The translations under genes were made by a program, and so were the position numbers. From assembly GCA_002706335.1 (NCBI GenBank), contig PAKZ01000026.1, positions 96,799 through 160,798 on the forward strand: 64,000 nt of DNA, given 5' to 3'. This document shows positions 1 to 6,902 of this stretch, in pieces; within the stretch, counting starts at the first letter, position 1, and every line of letters begins with the position of its first letter. Source of the stretch: Ahrensia sp. Its GTDB lineage: Bacteria; Pseudomonadota; Alphaproteobacteria; Rhizobiales; Rhizobiaceae. Under the pieces are notes generated by a model. The model did not search any database and was not told the DNA's origin. It saw only the letters and a program-made list of their open reading frames with translations.

Positions 1-2
1 CG

Positions 3-203
3 CTTATGGATGGAGACGAGATCACGATCGACGTGGAAGCGGGGCGTGTCGACCTGGACGTGCCTGAAGAAGAACTGGCGAAGCGCGATTCAAGCGCCGG
101 ACGCTTCGGCGTCGATATCCCCGGCGGACTGCTCGACGTCTATCGTCGCACGGTCGAACCGGTGCATCACGGCGCAGTGATGACCCGGCTGAACGAGAAA
201 TAG
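3..203 (+). CDS. IlvD/Edd-type dehydratase, C-terminal fragment
   Basis: Only the last 66 codons lie in the window; the frame is open to the left edge, so the gene starts upstream. The visible tail (DGDEITIDVEAGRVDLDV, then PEEELAKR) resembles the C-terminal beta-barrel end of the dihydroxy-acid/sugar-acid dehydratase superfamily, where a GDxIxIDxxxxxxxLxV strand pair is followed by an ELxxR helix. These are Fe-S lyases of branched-chain amino acid synthesis or sugar-acid breakdown. The extreme C-terminus (residues after about 40) does not resemble typical IlvD, so a sugar-acid dehydratase is as likely as IlvD. The family call is moderate and the substrate unknown. Confidence 0.5.
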   Translation, partial: LMDGDEITIDVEAGRVDLDVPEEELAKRDSSAGRFGVDIPGGLLDVYRRTVEPVHHGAVMTRLNEK

Positions 204-219
204 GACATTGCCCGCTCGC

Positions 220-690
220 CTATTTGGCAATCATCGCGCTCCAGCGTTCCCGCAAGGCAGGCATGTCGGGCGCGTCCTCGCAGATGATACCGTCATCCTC
301 GGACAGTTCGATCCAGGGCTGTTTCGTCGCGGTGAAGATGTGGCCTGCCGGATGAAGCCATGACCGGTCGTCGAGCGTGCCCGGCTTGATGACGAGAAAT
401 TCCCCACCGATGATCCGGTGGGTGATCCTGCAGCCGCAGGATGGACAAAAGGTCTTTTCCTGAGGCCGGCCCGATCCGCCGGTGCACGGAAAGATCTCCA
501 GCTCGCCGTCGATCTCGACGCCTTCCGCCGGCACCATCAGCGAGGATCCGAAGGCGCTGCCGGACTGGCGCTGGCATACCGTGCAGTGGCAGGCGTAATA
601 GGTCACCGGCTTCGCCGTGACGCGATAGCGCAGCTTGCCGCATTCACAGCCGCCGGTGAGCGGAAGGTCGGGGAAACTGACCTTCTTCAT
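220..690 (-). CDS. GFA/CENP-V family zinc protein
   Basis: A 156-residue protein of the glutathione-dependent formaldehyde-activating (GFA) fold. The zinc-ligand pattern is visible: GGCECGKLRY near residue 14, ACHCTVCQRQSGSAF near residue 34, and FCPSCGC near residue 82. The family binds two zincs; members have been linked to glutathione or formaldehyde chemistry, but most have no proven reaction. An in-frame TTG at 705 would overlap the upstream stop, but the ATG at 690 has GGAGG at a good distance and is preferred. It directly follows the flavoprotein gene and is probably co-transcribed with it. The reaction is unknown. Confidence 0.85.
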   Translation of the reverse strand: MKKVSFPDLPLTGGCECGKLRYRVTAKPVTYYACHCTVCQRQSGSAFGSSLMVPAEGVEIDGELEIFPCTGGSGRPQEKTFCPSCGCRITHRIIGGEFLVIKPGTLDDRSWLHPAGHIFTATKQPWIELSEDDGIICEDAPDMPALRERWSAMIAK

Positions 691-701
691 CCCGCCCTCC
701 T

Positions 702-1928
702 TCAAGCCGCCAGCGCCTTGACGCGGGCCCGCAGATCGAACTCCGGATCGGCGATCTGCGCGGCCGTGACCTCCGCGCCCGCCTCCAGAAGCTTTCGCGT
801 CATCGCATAGGTTGCCGCATCGTTCATGCAGTCGACAGCGATCAGGCGGTCGTCGCGGAAATAGAAATGCGAGACCGAGCCCTCGCGCTTGCCCTGACGG
901 ACCACCACCGCGTCATAGCCGCGATTGAAGCCGGCGATCTGCAGCTTCATGTCGTACTGATCGGACCAGAACCAGGGATGCGGAGCGTATACCGTGTCGA
1001 TGCCGCAGATATTAGCCGCGGCGACCGCGGCCTGGTCATGCGCGTTCTGCACTGATTCAAGCCGCGTCGGCTGGCTGTCGAAGGGCAGAACGGTGCAATC
1101 GCCGGCGGCGTAAATAGCCGGATCCTCGGTGCGGCAGCGATCATCGACGACAATACCGCCAGCCACTGCCAGGCCCGACTTCTCTGCGAGGTCCGCATTG
1201 GCCGCGATGCCGATGCCGACGACGGCGAGATCGAGCGGCAGTTCCGTTCCGTCGGCGAGGCGCACCGCAACCGCCCTGCCCCCGCTCTCGACGATACGCT
1301 CCATCTGCGTGTCTTCGAGGATGGTAACGCCATGAGATTGGTGCAAGGCGCGGAAAGCACTCGCGGTCTCCTCGCAGGCGACGCGTTTGAGAATGCGGTC
1401 GGCCGCCTCGATGACAGTGACCTCCAGCCCTTTCTTGGCGGCTTCGGCCGCCGCCTCCAGGCCGATATAGCCGCCGCCGATGACGATCAGTTTCCTGCCG
1501 GACTGGAACTCGGCCATCAGGCCATTGGCGTCGTCGAGCGTGCGCATGACGCGGACATTGGGCAGGTCGCCGCCGATTTCCGTCGGCAAGCGCCGGGCGC
1601 TTCCGCCGGTCGTCAGCAGCAAGGCGTCATAACCGAGCGTCTCGCCATCGGCCAACGCGATCTGACGGTGCTGGCGGTCGATCGCCGTCGCCGCCGCACC
1701 AAGCCGCAACTCAATGCGGTTCTCGTCATACCATTCGCGCGGGCGAAGGCGCAGCCTGTCGAGGCTCATCGCGCCGGACATGTACTCCTTCGACAAGGGC
1801 GGGTGCTGATAGGGAAGCTCGTCCTCGTTGGAGACTATCACGATCTCCATTTCGGCGGCATGCTGGCGGAGCGCCGCGGCCGCTGCGACCGCAGCGTGGC
1901 TTCCTCCGATGATAACGGTTCTTGTCAT
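702..1928 (-). CDS. FAD-dependent ferredoxin-NAD(P) reductase-like oxidoreductase
   Basis: A 408-residue flavoprotein of the class that feeds electrons from NAD(P)H to small [2Fe-2S] ferredoxins or rubredoxins (oxygenase-coupled reductases). Features are an N-terminal FAD Rossmann motif (IIGGSHAAVAAAAAL, residues 6-20), the PYQHPPLSKEYM segment typical of this family, a second NAD-binding motif VIGGGYIGLEAA near residue 148, and the FAD-binding signature IYAAGDCT near residue 272. A C-terminal reductase domain follows. No ferredoxin or oxygenase gene adjoins it, so the partner is unknown. It is transcribed divergently from the guanidine operon across a 423-bp gap, and the GFA-family gene follows. 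Confidence 0.85.
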   Translation of the reverse strand: MTRTVIIGGSHAAVAAAAALRQHAAEMEIVIVSNEDELPYQHPPLSKEYMSGAMSLDRLRLRPREWYDENRIELRLGAAATAIDRQHRQIALADGETLGYDALLLTTGGSARRLPTEIGGDLPNVRVMRTLDDANGLMAEFQSGRKLIVIGGGYIGLEAAAEAAKKGLEVTVIEAADRILKRVACEETASAFRALHQSHGVTILEDTQMERIVESGGRAVAVRLADGTELPLDLAVVGIGIAANADLAEKSGLAVAGGIVVDDRCRTEDPAIYAAGDCTVLPFDSQPTRLESVQNAHDQAAVAAANICGIDTVYAPHPWFWSDQYDMKLQIAGFNRGYDAVVVRQGKREGSVSHFYFRDDRLIAVDCMNDAATYAMTRKLLEAGAEVTAAQIADPEFDLRARVKALAA

Positions 1929-2126
1929 GGATTGCTCAGCGAAAGTCAGTCTTTACGGGATCGATTGAATAGCGTCGTTTGCCTCGACTGTATACATCGC
2001 GGCCGGCGACAACTGTTTTTCCAGCCCTTTGCGGCCGCACAAAAAATAGACACGACGCAGGGGAAACTGCACAAAAACAGGGTCCAGACCGCCGATCAGC
2101 GCCCGAAATCGCAGGTTTTTGCCGTC

Positions 2127-2142
2127 TGGCACAACCCTTGCT
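2127..2142 (+). promoter_or_regulatory. Sigma-54 (-24/-12) promoter of the guanidine operon
   Basis: TGGCACAACCCTTGCT fits the RpoN consensus TGGCAC-N5-TTGCW exactly. GG lies at 2128-2129 and GC at 2140-2141, with the required 10-bp spacing. The predicted start of transcription is about 2153, one base before helix P1 of the riboswitch. This agreement supports both calls. Sigma-54 promoters need an activator such as NtrC. Only weak upstream activator candidates are visible (around 2031-2046 and 2069-2087), so the activator is inferred. Confidence 0.8.
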
Positions 2143-2153
2143 TCGAAATTTGC

Positions 2154-2265
2154 GTGCAGAGGCGCCTAGGGTTCCGGTTCCGCGAGGGATGTCTGGTCCG
2201 AGAGGTGCAAGCCGCCGGAAAACGGCGGTGACACGGCGGGGCAAAATCCCGGGAGACAACTGCAC
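2154..2265 (+). promoter_or_regulatory. Guanidine-I (ykkC) riboswitch
   Basis: The conserved blocks of the guanidine-I aptamer occur in order: CTAGGGTTCCG (2166-2176), CTGGTCCGAGAG (2193-2204), a GC-rich hairpin (2212-2217 with 2223-2228), and ACGGCGGGGCAAAATCCCGGGAGA (2233-2256, described by its parts ACGG, the A-rich loop and CCCGGGAGA). GTGCAG (2154-2159) pairs with CTGCAC (2260-2265) to close P1. Binding of free guanidinium by this class normally switches downstream genes on. The gene start is 86 nt further on; see the separate note on the alternative pairing. Confidence 0.93.
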
Positions 2266-2293
2266 AGGTTTGCGCGCGCAGGCCTCCTCCCGG
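2249..2293 (+). promoter_or_regulatory. Possible expression platform of the riboswitch
   Basis: CTCCCGG at 2287-2293 is the exact complement of CCGGGAG at 2249-2255, which is part of the conserved ligand-binding core. The two states, folded aptamer or core paired with the downstream strand, would exclude each other. No intrinsic terminator with a T-run is visible before the start codon at 2352. Control of translation or of Rho access is therefore more likely than simple attenuation. This is inferred from complementarity only. Confidence 0.4.
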
Positions 2294-2351
2294 ATGTGCG
2301 CTCGAACCTCCCATAAACGCGGTGCGACCGCGAAACTTGAGAGGCAGGAGC

Positions 2352-3413
2352 ATGATCAGGAAATTCGTCACCACCCTCGGACTTGCGGCAACGCTGGCCT
2401 TGCCGCTTTCGGCGACCGGAGCGGCCGCGGAAGAGAAGACAGAATTCAGCGTTTGCTGGTCGATCTATGTCGGCTGGATGCCGTGGGGCTATCTCTCCGA
2501 TTCCGGCATCATGAAGAAATGGGCCGACAAATACGGCATCTCGGTCGATATCGTGCAGATCAACGACTATGTCGAATCCATCAACCAGTACACGGCCGGC
2601 CAGTATGACGGCTGTTCGATGACCAACATGGACGCGCTATCGATCCCCGCCGGCGGGGGCGTCGACACCACAGCGCTCATCGTCGGCGACTATTCCAACG
2701 GCAACGACGCCATCATCCTGAAGGACAAGACCGAACTGGCCGACATCGCGGGCCAGAACGTCAATCTCGTCGAATTGTCGGTCTCGCATTACCTGCTAGC
2801 CCGCGCGCTCGACTCTGTCGGCCTGTCGGAAAGGGACCTGACAGTGGTCAACACTTCCGACGCCGACATGATCGCGGCCTATGGTACGGATGACGTCACC
2901 GCCGTGGTCACCTGGAACCCGCTGGTATCCGAAATCCTCGAGCAGCCCAACGCCACCAAGGTGTTCGACAGCGCCGGCATCCCGGGCGAGATCATCGACG
3001 CCATGATGGTCAATACCGAGACCCTGGCCGACAATCCGGCCTTCGGCAAGGCGCTTGTCGGCGCGTGGTACGAGGTGATGGGGCTGATGGCCTCGGGCGA
3101 CGAAGAAGCGCTGACCGCCATGGCGGAAGCGTCCGGCACGGACCTCGCCGGATACAAGGCGCAGCTCGATTCCACCGAGATGTTCTTTGCGCCCGCCGAT
3201 GCGGTGACCTTCACCGAATCCGGCGACCTGCCGAAGACGATGCAATTCGTCGCCGAGTTCCTGTTCGACAAGGGCATTCTCGGTGAAGGCGCGCCGAGCC
3301 CGGAATTCGTCGGCGTCTCATTCCCCGACGGCTCCGTCTATGGCGACGAGGGCAACGTCAAGCTGCGCTTCGACACGACCTACATGCAGATGGCCGCCGA
3401 CGGCGCGCTCTGA
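2352..3413 (+). CDS. ABC transporter substrate-binding protein, guanidine/urea-carboxylase-region type
   Basis: A 353-residue periplasmic binding protein with a Sec signal peptide (cleavage predicted after ATGAAA, about residue 26) and the NitT/TauT-like (SsuA/ThiY) fold. It resembles the substrate-binding proteins that accompany urea carboxylase, now known as guanidine carboxylase, and cyanobacterial guanidine hydrolase genes (motifs FSVCWSIYVGWMPWGY, QYDGCSMTNMDAL). With the guanidine riboswitch upstream and a guanidine hydrolase downstream, guanidinium is the expected ligand. The start at 2352 has AGGCAGGAG just before it; an in-frame ATG at 2322 would place extra residues before the signal peptide. 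A strong hairpin follows the stop codon. Confidence 0.88.
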   Translation: MIRKFVTTLGLAATLALPLSATGAAAEEKTEFSVCWSIYVGWMPWGYLSDSGIMKKWADKYGISVDIVQINDYVESINQYTAGQYDGCSMTNMDALSIPAGGGVDTTALIVGDYSNGNDAIILKDKTELADIAGQNVNLVELSVSHYLLARALDSVGLSERDLTVVNTSDADMIAAYGTDDVTAVVTWNPLVSEILEQPNATKVFDSAGIPGEIIDAMMVNTETLADNPAFGKALVGAWYEVMGLMASGDEEALTAMAEASGTDLAGYKAQLDSTEMFFAPADAVTFTESGDLPKTMQFVAEFLFDKGILGEGAPSPEFVGVSFPDGSVYGDEGNVKLRFDTTYMQMAADGAL

Positions 3414-3424
3414 TCGTCAACCAC

Positions 3425-3447
3425 GCCCGGCGCTTCGCGCGCCGGGC
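3425..3447 (+). other. Intercistronic hairpin after the binding-protein gene
   Basis: GCCCGGCGC (3425-3433) and GCGCCGGGC (3439-3447) form a perfect 9-bp stem with a 5-nt loop. There is no T-run, so it is not a simple terminator. A hairpin between a binding-protein gene and its permease commonly protects the upstream mRNA, giving more binding protein than membrane components. Confidence 0.6.
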
Positions 3448-3464
3448 CTATCTCTCGGTCAGCC

Positions 3465-4286
3465 ATGCGCCTCATCAACCGTAAGCCGTCTCGCGCCACC
3501 GCTTTCTTTCTGGGTATGGCGCCCTTCGTCGCCGCGATTGTCGCCTATGCCGTCGCCAGCCATTACCGACGGCTGGACAATCCGGCAGACAAGTTGTTGC
3601 CGTCGCTGCCGGACATGGCCGCCGCCTTCTCGCGCATGGCGTTCACGCCCGATCGGCGTTCAGGCGACCTCCTGTTGTGGATGGACACGTTCGACAGCCT
3701 CGAACGGCTTGCCGCCGGAATGGGCGTCGCAGTGGTTCTGGCGCTGTCGCTTGGCATTCTGATCGGCTTCATCCCGAATGCGCGATCGTCGCTGGCACCC
3801 TTCATCGCCACCTTCTCGCTGATCCCGCCGATCACCATCCTGCCGATCCTGTTCATCATTTTCGGTCTCGGCGAACTCTCCAAGATCATGCTGATCGTCG
3901 TCGGCACCGCGCCGGTGATGATCCGCTCCGTTGCGCAGTCGGTGATGGAGATCCCGCGCGAACTGATCATCAAGGCCGAGACGCTCGGCGCATCCGTCTG
4001 GCAGATGATGGTGCGCGTGGTCCTTCCGCAGATCCTGCCCAAGCTGATCACCGCGATCCGGCTCGGCCTCGTGCCCGCGTGGATTTTCCTGATCTCGGCG
4101 GAGGCGATCGCCTCGACCTCCGGTCTTGGCTACCGCATCTTCCTCGTCCGGCGCTATCTCGCGATGGATGTCATCCTGCCCTATGTGGTCTGGATCACGC
4201 TGCTCGCCTTCATCCTCGACCGGTTGTTGTTGATGGCCTCGCGCCGCGCCTTCCCCTGGCACCATTTGCAGGGGGAAAGCCTGTGA
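3465..4286 (+). CDS. ABC transporter permease, guanidine importer
   Basis: A 273-residue inner-membrane permease of the SsuC/TauC/NrtB class with about six hydrophobic segments. The cytoplasmic coupling (EAA) loop is visible as ETLGASVWQMMVRVVLPQIL near residues 172-191, and the conserved EAIASTSGLGYRI segment follows near 218. The start ATG at 3465 is 51 nt after the binding-protein stop. The stop overlaps the GTG start of the ATPase gene by four bases, which suggests translational coupling. The substrate is inferred from context as guanidinium. Confidence 0.88.
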   Translation: MRLINRKPSRATAFFLGMAPFVAAIVAYAVASHYRRLDNPADKLLPSLPDMAAAFSRMAFTPDRRSGDLLLWMDTFDSLERLAAGMGVAVVLALSLGILIGFIPNARSSLAPFIATFSLIPPITILPILFIIFGLGELSKIMLIVVGTAPVMIRSVAQSVMEIPRELIIKAETLGASVWQMMVRVVLPQILPKLITAIRLGLVPAWIFLISAEAIASTSGLGYRIFLVRRYLAMDVILPYVVWITLLAFILDRLLLMASRRAFPWHHLQGESL

Positions 4287-5089
4287 GCACGCAACCGAAA
4301 GTCTCCGTACGCAACGTCGCGAAGATCTATGACGGCACGGTCGTGCTGGAGCGGCTCGATCTCGATATCGCGGCGGGCGCGCTTTGCACCATTGTCGGCG
4401 CGTCGAGCTGCGGCAAGTCGACCTTTCTTCGCATGCTGCTGTCGCAGGAAGTCCCCTCGCGCGGCGAGATCCTGATCGACGGTGAGAAACTGCCGCCCGA
4501 GCCGACACCGGATCGTGGCATCGTCTTCCAGCGCTATTCCGTCTTCCCGCATCTGACGGTCGAGGAAAACCTGATGCTGTCGGCTGAGTTCGACGCCGCC
4601 CCGCTGACCGGGCGGCTGTTCGGATCGAAACGCGCCGCTGCTCGCGACGCGGTGACCGAGACATTGGAGCGCATCGGGCTGGCGCAGGCGCGCAAACGCT
4701 ATCCCACGCAACTGTCGGGCGGCATGCAACAGCGCCTCGCTATCGCGCAGGCGCTGTTGAAGAAGCCGAAGATCCTGCTGCTCGACGAGCCGTTCGGCGC
4801 GCTTGATCCCGGCATCCGCGCCGACATGCAGGAGTTGCTGATCGAACTCTGGAAGGAGCTGTCGATGACCATCTTCATGGTCACACACGACATCCATGAG
4901 GCCTTCAAGCTCGGCACGCGCGTTCTCGTCTTCGACAAGATCCGCCATGATCCGGACGCGCCGGACCGCTGGGGCGCGACCATCACCTACGACCTGCCGC
5001 TCGATCGCGCGGGCGTGCAGACCATCCCCGATGCCGGGGCCCTTTTCGCTCTCAAGAACACAACAAGAGGAGACGTCCCCCATGCGTGA
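4283..5089 (+). CDS. ABC transporter ATP-binding protein, guanidine importer
   Basis: A 268-residue ATPase subunit with all motifs: Walker A GASSCGKST (residues 39-47), Q-loop VFQRYSVFPHLTV, signature LSGGMQQR, Walker B ILLLDEP with the D-loop GALDP, and the H-loop VTHDIHEAF. It energises the importer formed with the two preceding genes. The frame is open far upstream, but GTG at 4283 overlaps the permease stop and gives a protein of family length. The C-terminus overlaps the start of the hydrolase gene by 8 nt. The ATPase is of the nitrate/taurine class. Confidence 0.9.
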   Translation: MSTQPKVSVRNVAKIYDGTVVLERLDLDIAAGALCTIVGASSCGKSTFLRMLLSQEVPSRGEILIDGEKLPPEPTPDRGIVFQRYSVFPHLTVEENLMLSAEFDAAPLTGRLFGSKRAAARDAVTETLERIGLAQARKRYPTQLSGGMQQRLAIAQALLKKPKILLLDEPFGALDPGIRADMQELLIELWKELSMTIFMVTHDIHEAFKLGTRVLVFDKIRHDPDAPDRWGATITYDLPLDRAGVQTIPDAGALFALKNTTRGDVPHA

Positions 5090-6347
5090 CACTTTTTCGC
5101 GCGGCCCCGAGCGCGCCAGCCGCAAGGCCGGCCTGACGAACCGCGCCGAACCGGCGCGCTACCACCATCCGGATTTCGACAAGCTGAACATGCGCGGCTG
5201 GAAGGCGGCCGAAAAGGAAGGCCCCCTTCCCTCGGCGGCCTGGCAGAAGGAACGCCAATGGGCGCTGCGCATGGGGCTGACCGGCTCGGATTCGCTCGAA
5301 GACAAGACCATCCCGACTTTCTCGCGCGGGGAACTGCCGCATTATGCCGGCATCAACACCTTCCTGAAGGCGCCCTACATCGAAGACGTGACCAAGGTCG
5401 GCGCCTATGACGCGGCGATCATCGGCATTCCCTTCGACGGCGGCACGACCTACCGGCCCGGCACCCGTTTCGGCCCGCAGGGGGTGCGCAAGATCTCGGC
5501 GCTCTACACCCCCTACAATTACGAGATGGGCATCGACCTGCGCGAGCAGATGACTCTCTGCGATGTCGGCGACGTGTTCACCATCCCCGCCAATATCGAG
5601 AAGACTTTCGACCAGATCAGCCGTGCCGTCAGCCACGTCGCATCCTCCGGCGCCCTGCCGATCATGATCGGCGGCGACCATTCGATCGGCTTTCCCTGCG
5701 TGCGCGGCATTGCGCAATGCACCTCGAAGCGCATCGGCATCGTCCATTTCGACCGGCATATCGACATCCAGGAAAAGGATCTCGACGAGCGCATGCACAC
5801 GACGCCGTGGTTCCACGCTACCGACCTTGCAAATGTTCCGGCGGTCAATCTCGTGCAGGTCGGCATCGGCGGCTGGCAGGTTCCGCGTGAGGGCGTGCAG
5901 GAAGCGCGCAAGCGCAACACCAACATCTTCACCATGCGCGACATCGAGGAAATGGGCCTCGCCGAAACGGCAGCGCGCGCGCTGGAGCTGGCCTGGAAGG
6001 ACGCCGACGCGGTCTATATCTCGTTCGACATCGACAGCGTGGATTGCGGCTTCGTGCCCGGCACGGGCTGGCCGGAGCCCGGCGGTTTCCTGCCGCGCGA
6101 GGCGCTGGAACTGGTCTCGCTGGTCGCCGCCGAAGGCATTTGTGGGCTGGAGGTCGTCGAGGTGTCGCCGCCCTATGACACGTCGGACATCACCGCGCTT
6201 CTCGCAACCCGCGTCATCGTCGACGTGCTCGGCACGCTGGTCAGCCACGGCAAGATGGGAGCGCACAAGGGCATCATCGACAAGCCGGTGACGATCCCCG
6301 CCGGCCCGGATGTCGACGGCCAGGGATGGGGGACGAATGATGCATGA
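5082..6347 (+). CDS. gdmH: Guanidine hydrolase (Ni-dependent ureohydrolase family)
   Basis: A 421-residue ureohydrolase (arginase/agmatinase fold). Binuclear metal ligands are visible: GGDHS (H200), HFDRHID (D224, H226, D228) and SFDIDSVD (D316, D318). The Arg in HFDRH, the run [21 protein letters not shown] and the motif [12 protein letters not shown] are, from memory, shared with cyanobacterial guanidine hydrolase rather than ordinary agmatinase, which has DAHxD. The long N-terminal extension (about 100 residues) also fits. The reaction is guanidine plus water to urea and ammonia. The start at 5082 follows AAGAGGAG. The enzyme sits downstream of a guanidine riboswitch and importer. Agmatinase or guanidinobutyrase activity is the main alternative. 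Confidence 0.85.
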   Translation: MRDTFSRGPERASRKAGLTNRAEPARYHHPDFDKLNMRGWKAAEKEGPLPSAAWQKERQWALRMGLTGSDSLEDKTIPTFSRGELPHYAGINTFLKAPYIEDVTKVGAYDAAIIGIPFDGGTTYRPGTRFGPQGVRKISALYTPYNYEMGIDLREQMTLCDVGDVFTIPANIEKTFDQISRAVSHVASSGALPIMIGGDHSIGFPCVRGIAQCTSKRIGIVHFDRHIDIQEKDLDERMHTTPWFHATDLANVPAVNLVQVGIGGWQVPREGVQEARKRNTNIFTMRDIEEMGLAETAARALELAWKDADAVYISFDIDSVDCGFVPGTGWPEPGGFLPREALELVSLVAAEGICGLEVVEVSPPYDTSDITALLATRVIVDVLGTLVSHGKMGAHKGIIDKPVTIPAGPDVDGQGWGTNDA

Positions 6348-6831
6348 CGATCACGACCATCCCCATCACGGCCACGATCATTCACACGACCATGACCACG
6401 GTCATGGCCATGCGCACCATCACCACGGGCCCGGCCACAACCACCCGCATGATCATGCGGAGCACCTGCATTCCCATGTGCATGGTGATGCGGCGAAGGA
6501 GCGGCGGGAGGAACTGCGCGTTCTCGCAACCGCCTTTCTCGACGGCTACCGCAAGGCGGACGACAAGACGTCCTTCCTGCGGGTCGCCGGCGTGCCGTTC
6601 AAACGCATCGGCTCGGACGGGCTGGCGATGCACCTGGTCGAGACGAAGATCGAATCCAGATGGCAGCTCGGCACGGCCTCGCCGGCCTTCGGATCGCGCG
6701 AGCTCGTCTATCTGCCCTATCCCGGCGAAATGGTGACCGAGCGCGAGACGATGACCTTCACCTATGTCTCGCTGAGCGAGCGCGCCGATATCGACCTGAC
6801 GGAGGTTCTGGCTCAGCGAGAGGACCGGTAG
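6337..6831 (+). CDS. His-rich protein, candidate nickel chaperone of the guanidine hydrolase
   Basis: A 164-residue soluble protein. Residues 1-49 contain 24 histidines with Asp and Gly between them, a typical Ni/Zn-binding tract. Residues 52-164 form a compact mixed domain ([20 protein letters not shown], then [20 protein letters not shown]) that I do not recognise; it is not HypA, HypB, UreE or a CobW GTPase. The gene overlaps the hydrolase by 11 nt, with GGGGGA just before its ATG, so the two are probably made together. Cyanobacterial guanidine hydrolase needs HypA/HypB-type nickel loaders, which are absent here. A role as nickel store or delivery protein is inferred. Confidence 0.7.
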   Translation: MMHDDHDHPHHGHDHSHDHDHGHGHAHHHHGPGHNHPHDHAEHLHSHVHGDAAKERREELRVLATAFLDGYRKADDKTSFLRVAGVPFKRIGSDGLAMHLVETKIESRWQLGTASPAFGSRELVYLPYPGEMVTERETMTFTYVSLSERADIDLTEVLAQREDR

Positions 6832-6877
6832 CGGTGGGTACCCGTTTCCGTCACCTTAACCCGTCCCGTGATAAGCG

Positions 6878-6902
6878 CCCCCATCCGAGCACCGGATGGG
6901 GG
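6878..6902 (+). terminator. Terminator-like hairpin after the guanidine operon
   Basis: CCCCCATCCG (6878-6887) pairs perfectly with CGGATGGGGG (6893-6902) around a 5-nt loop, followed by TTATCGTGTTTT. The stem is strong and the tail moderately T-rich, as in a leaky intrinsic terminator 46 nt after the His-rich gene. It includes the first possible ATG (6896) of the next gene, so the two assignments conflict. Confidence 0.6.

Noticed and set aside
2031..2087. NtrC binding sites upstream of the sigma-54 promoter (TTTGCGGCCGCACAAA and TGCAC...GGTCCA)
   Set aside because: Spacing and sequence fit the NtrC consensus poorly; kept only as a weak possibility in the promoter entry.
5082..6347. Plain agmatinase (speB) as the hydrolase identity
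   Set aside because: HFDRHID replaces the usual DAHxD, the N-terminal extension is long, and a guanidine riboswitch and importer precede it; agmatinase remains only as an alternative.
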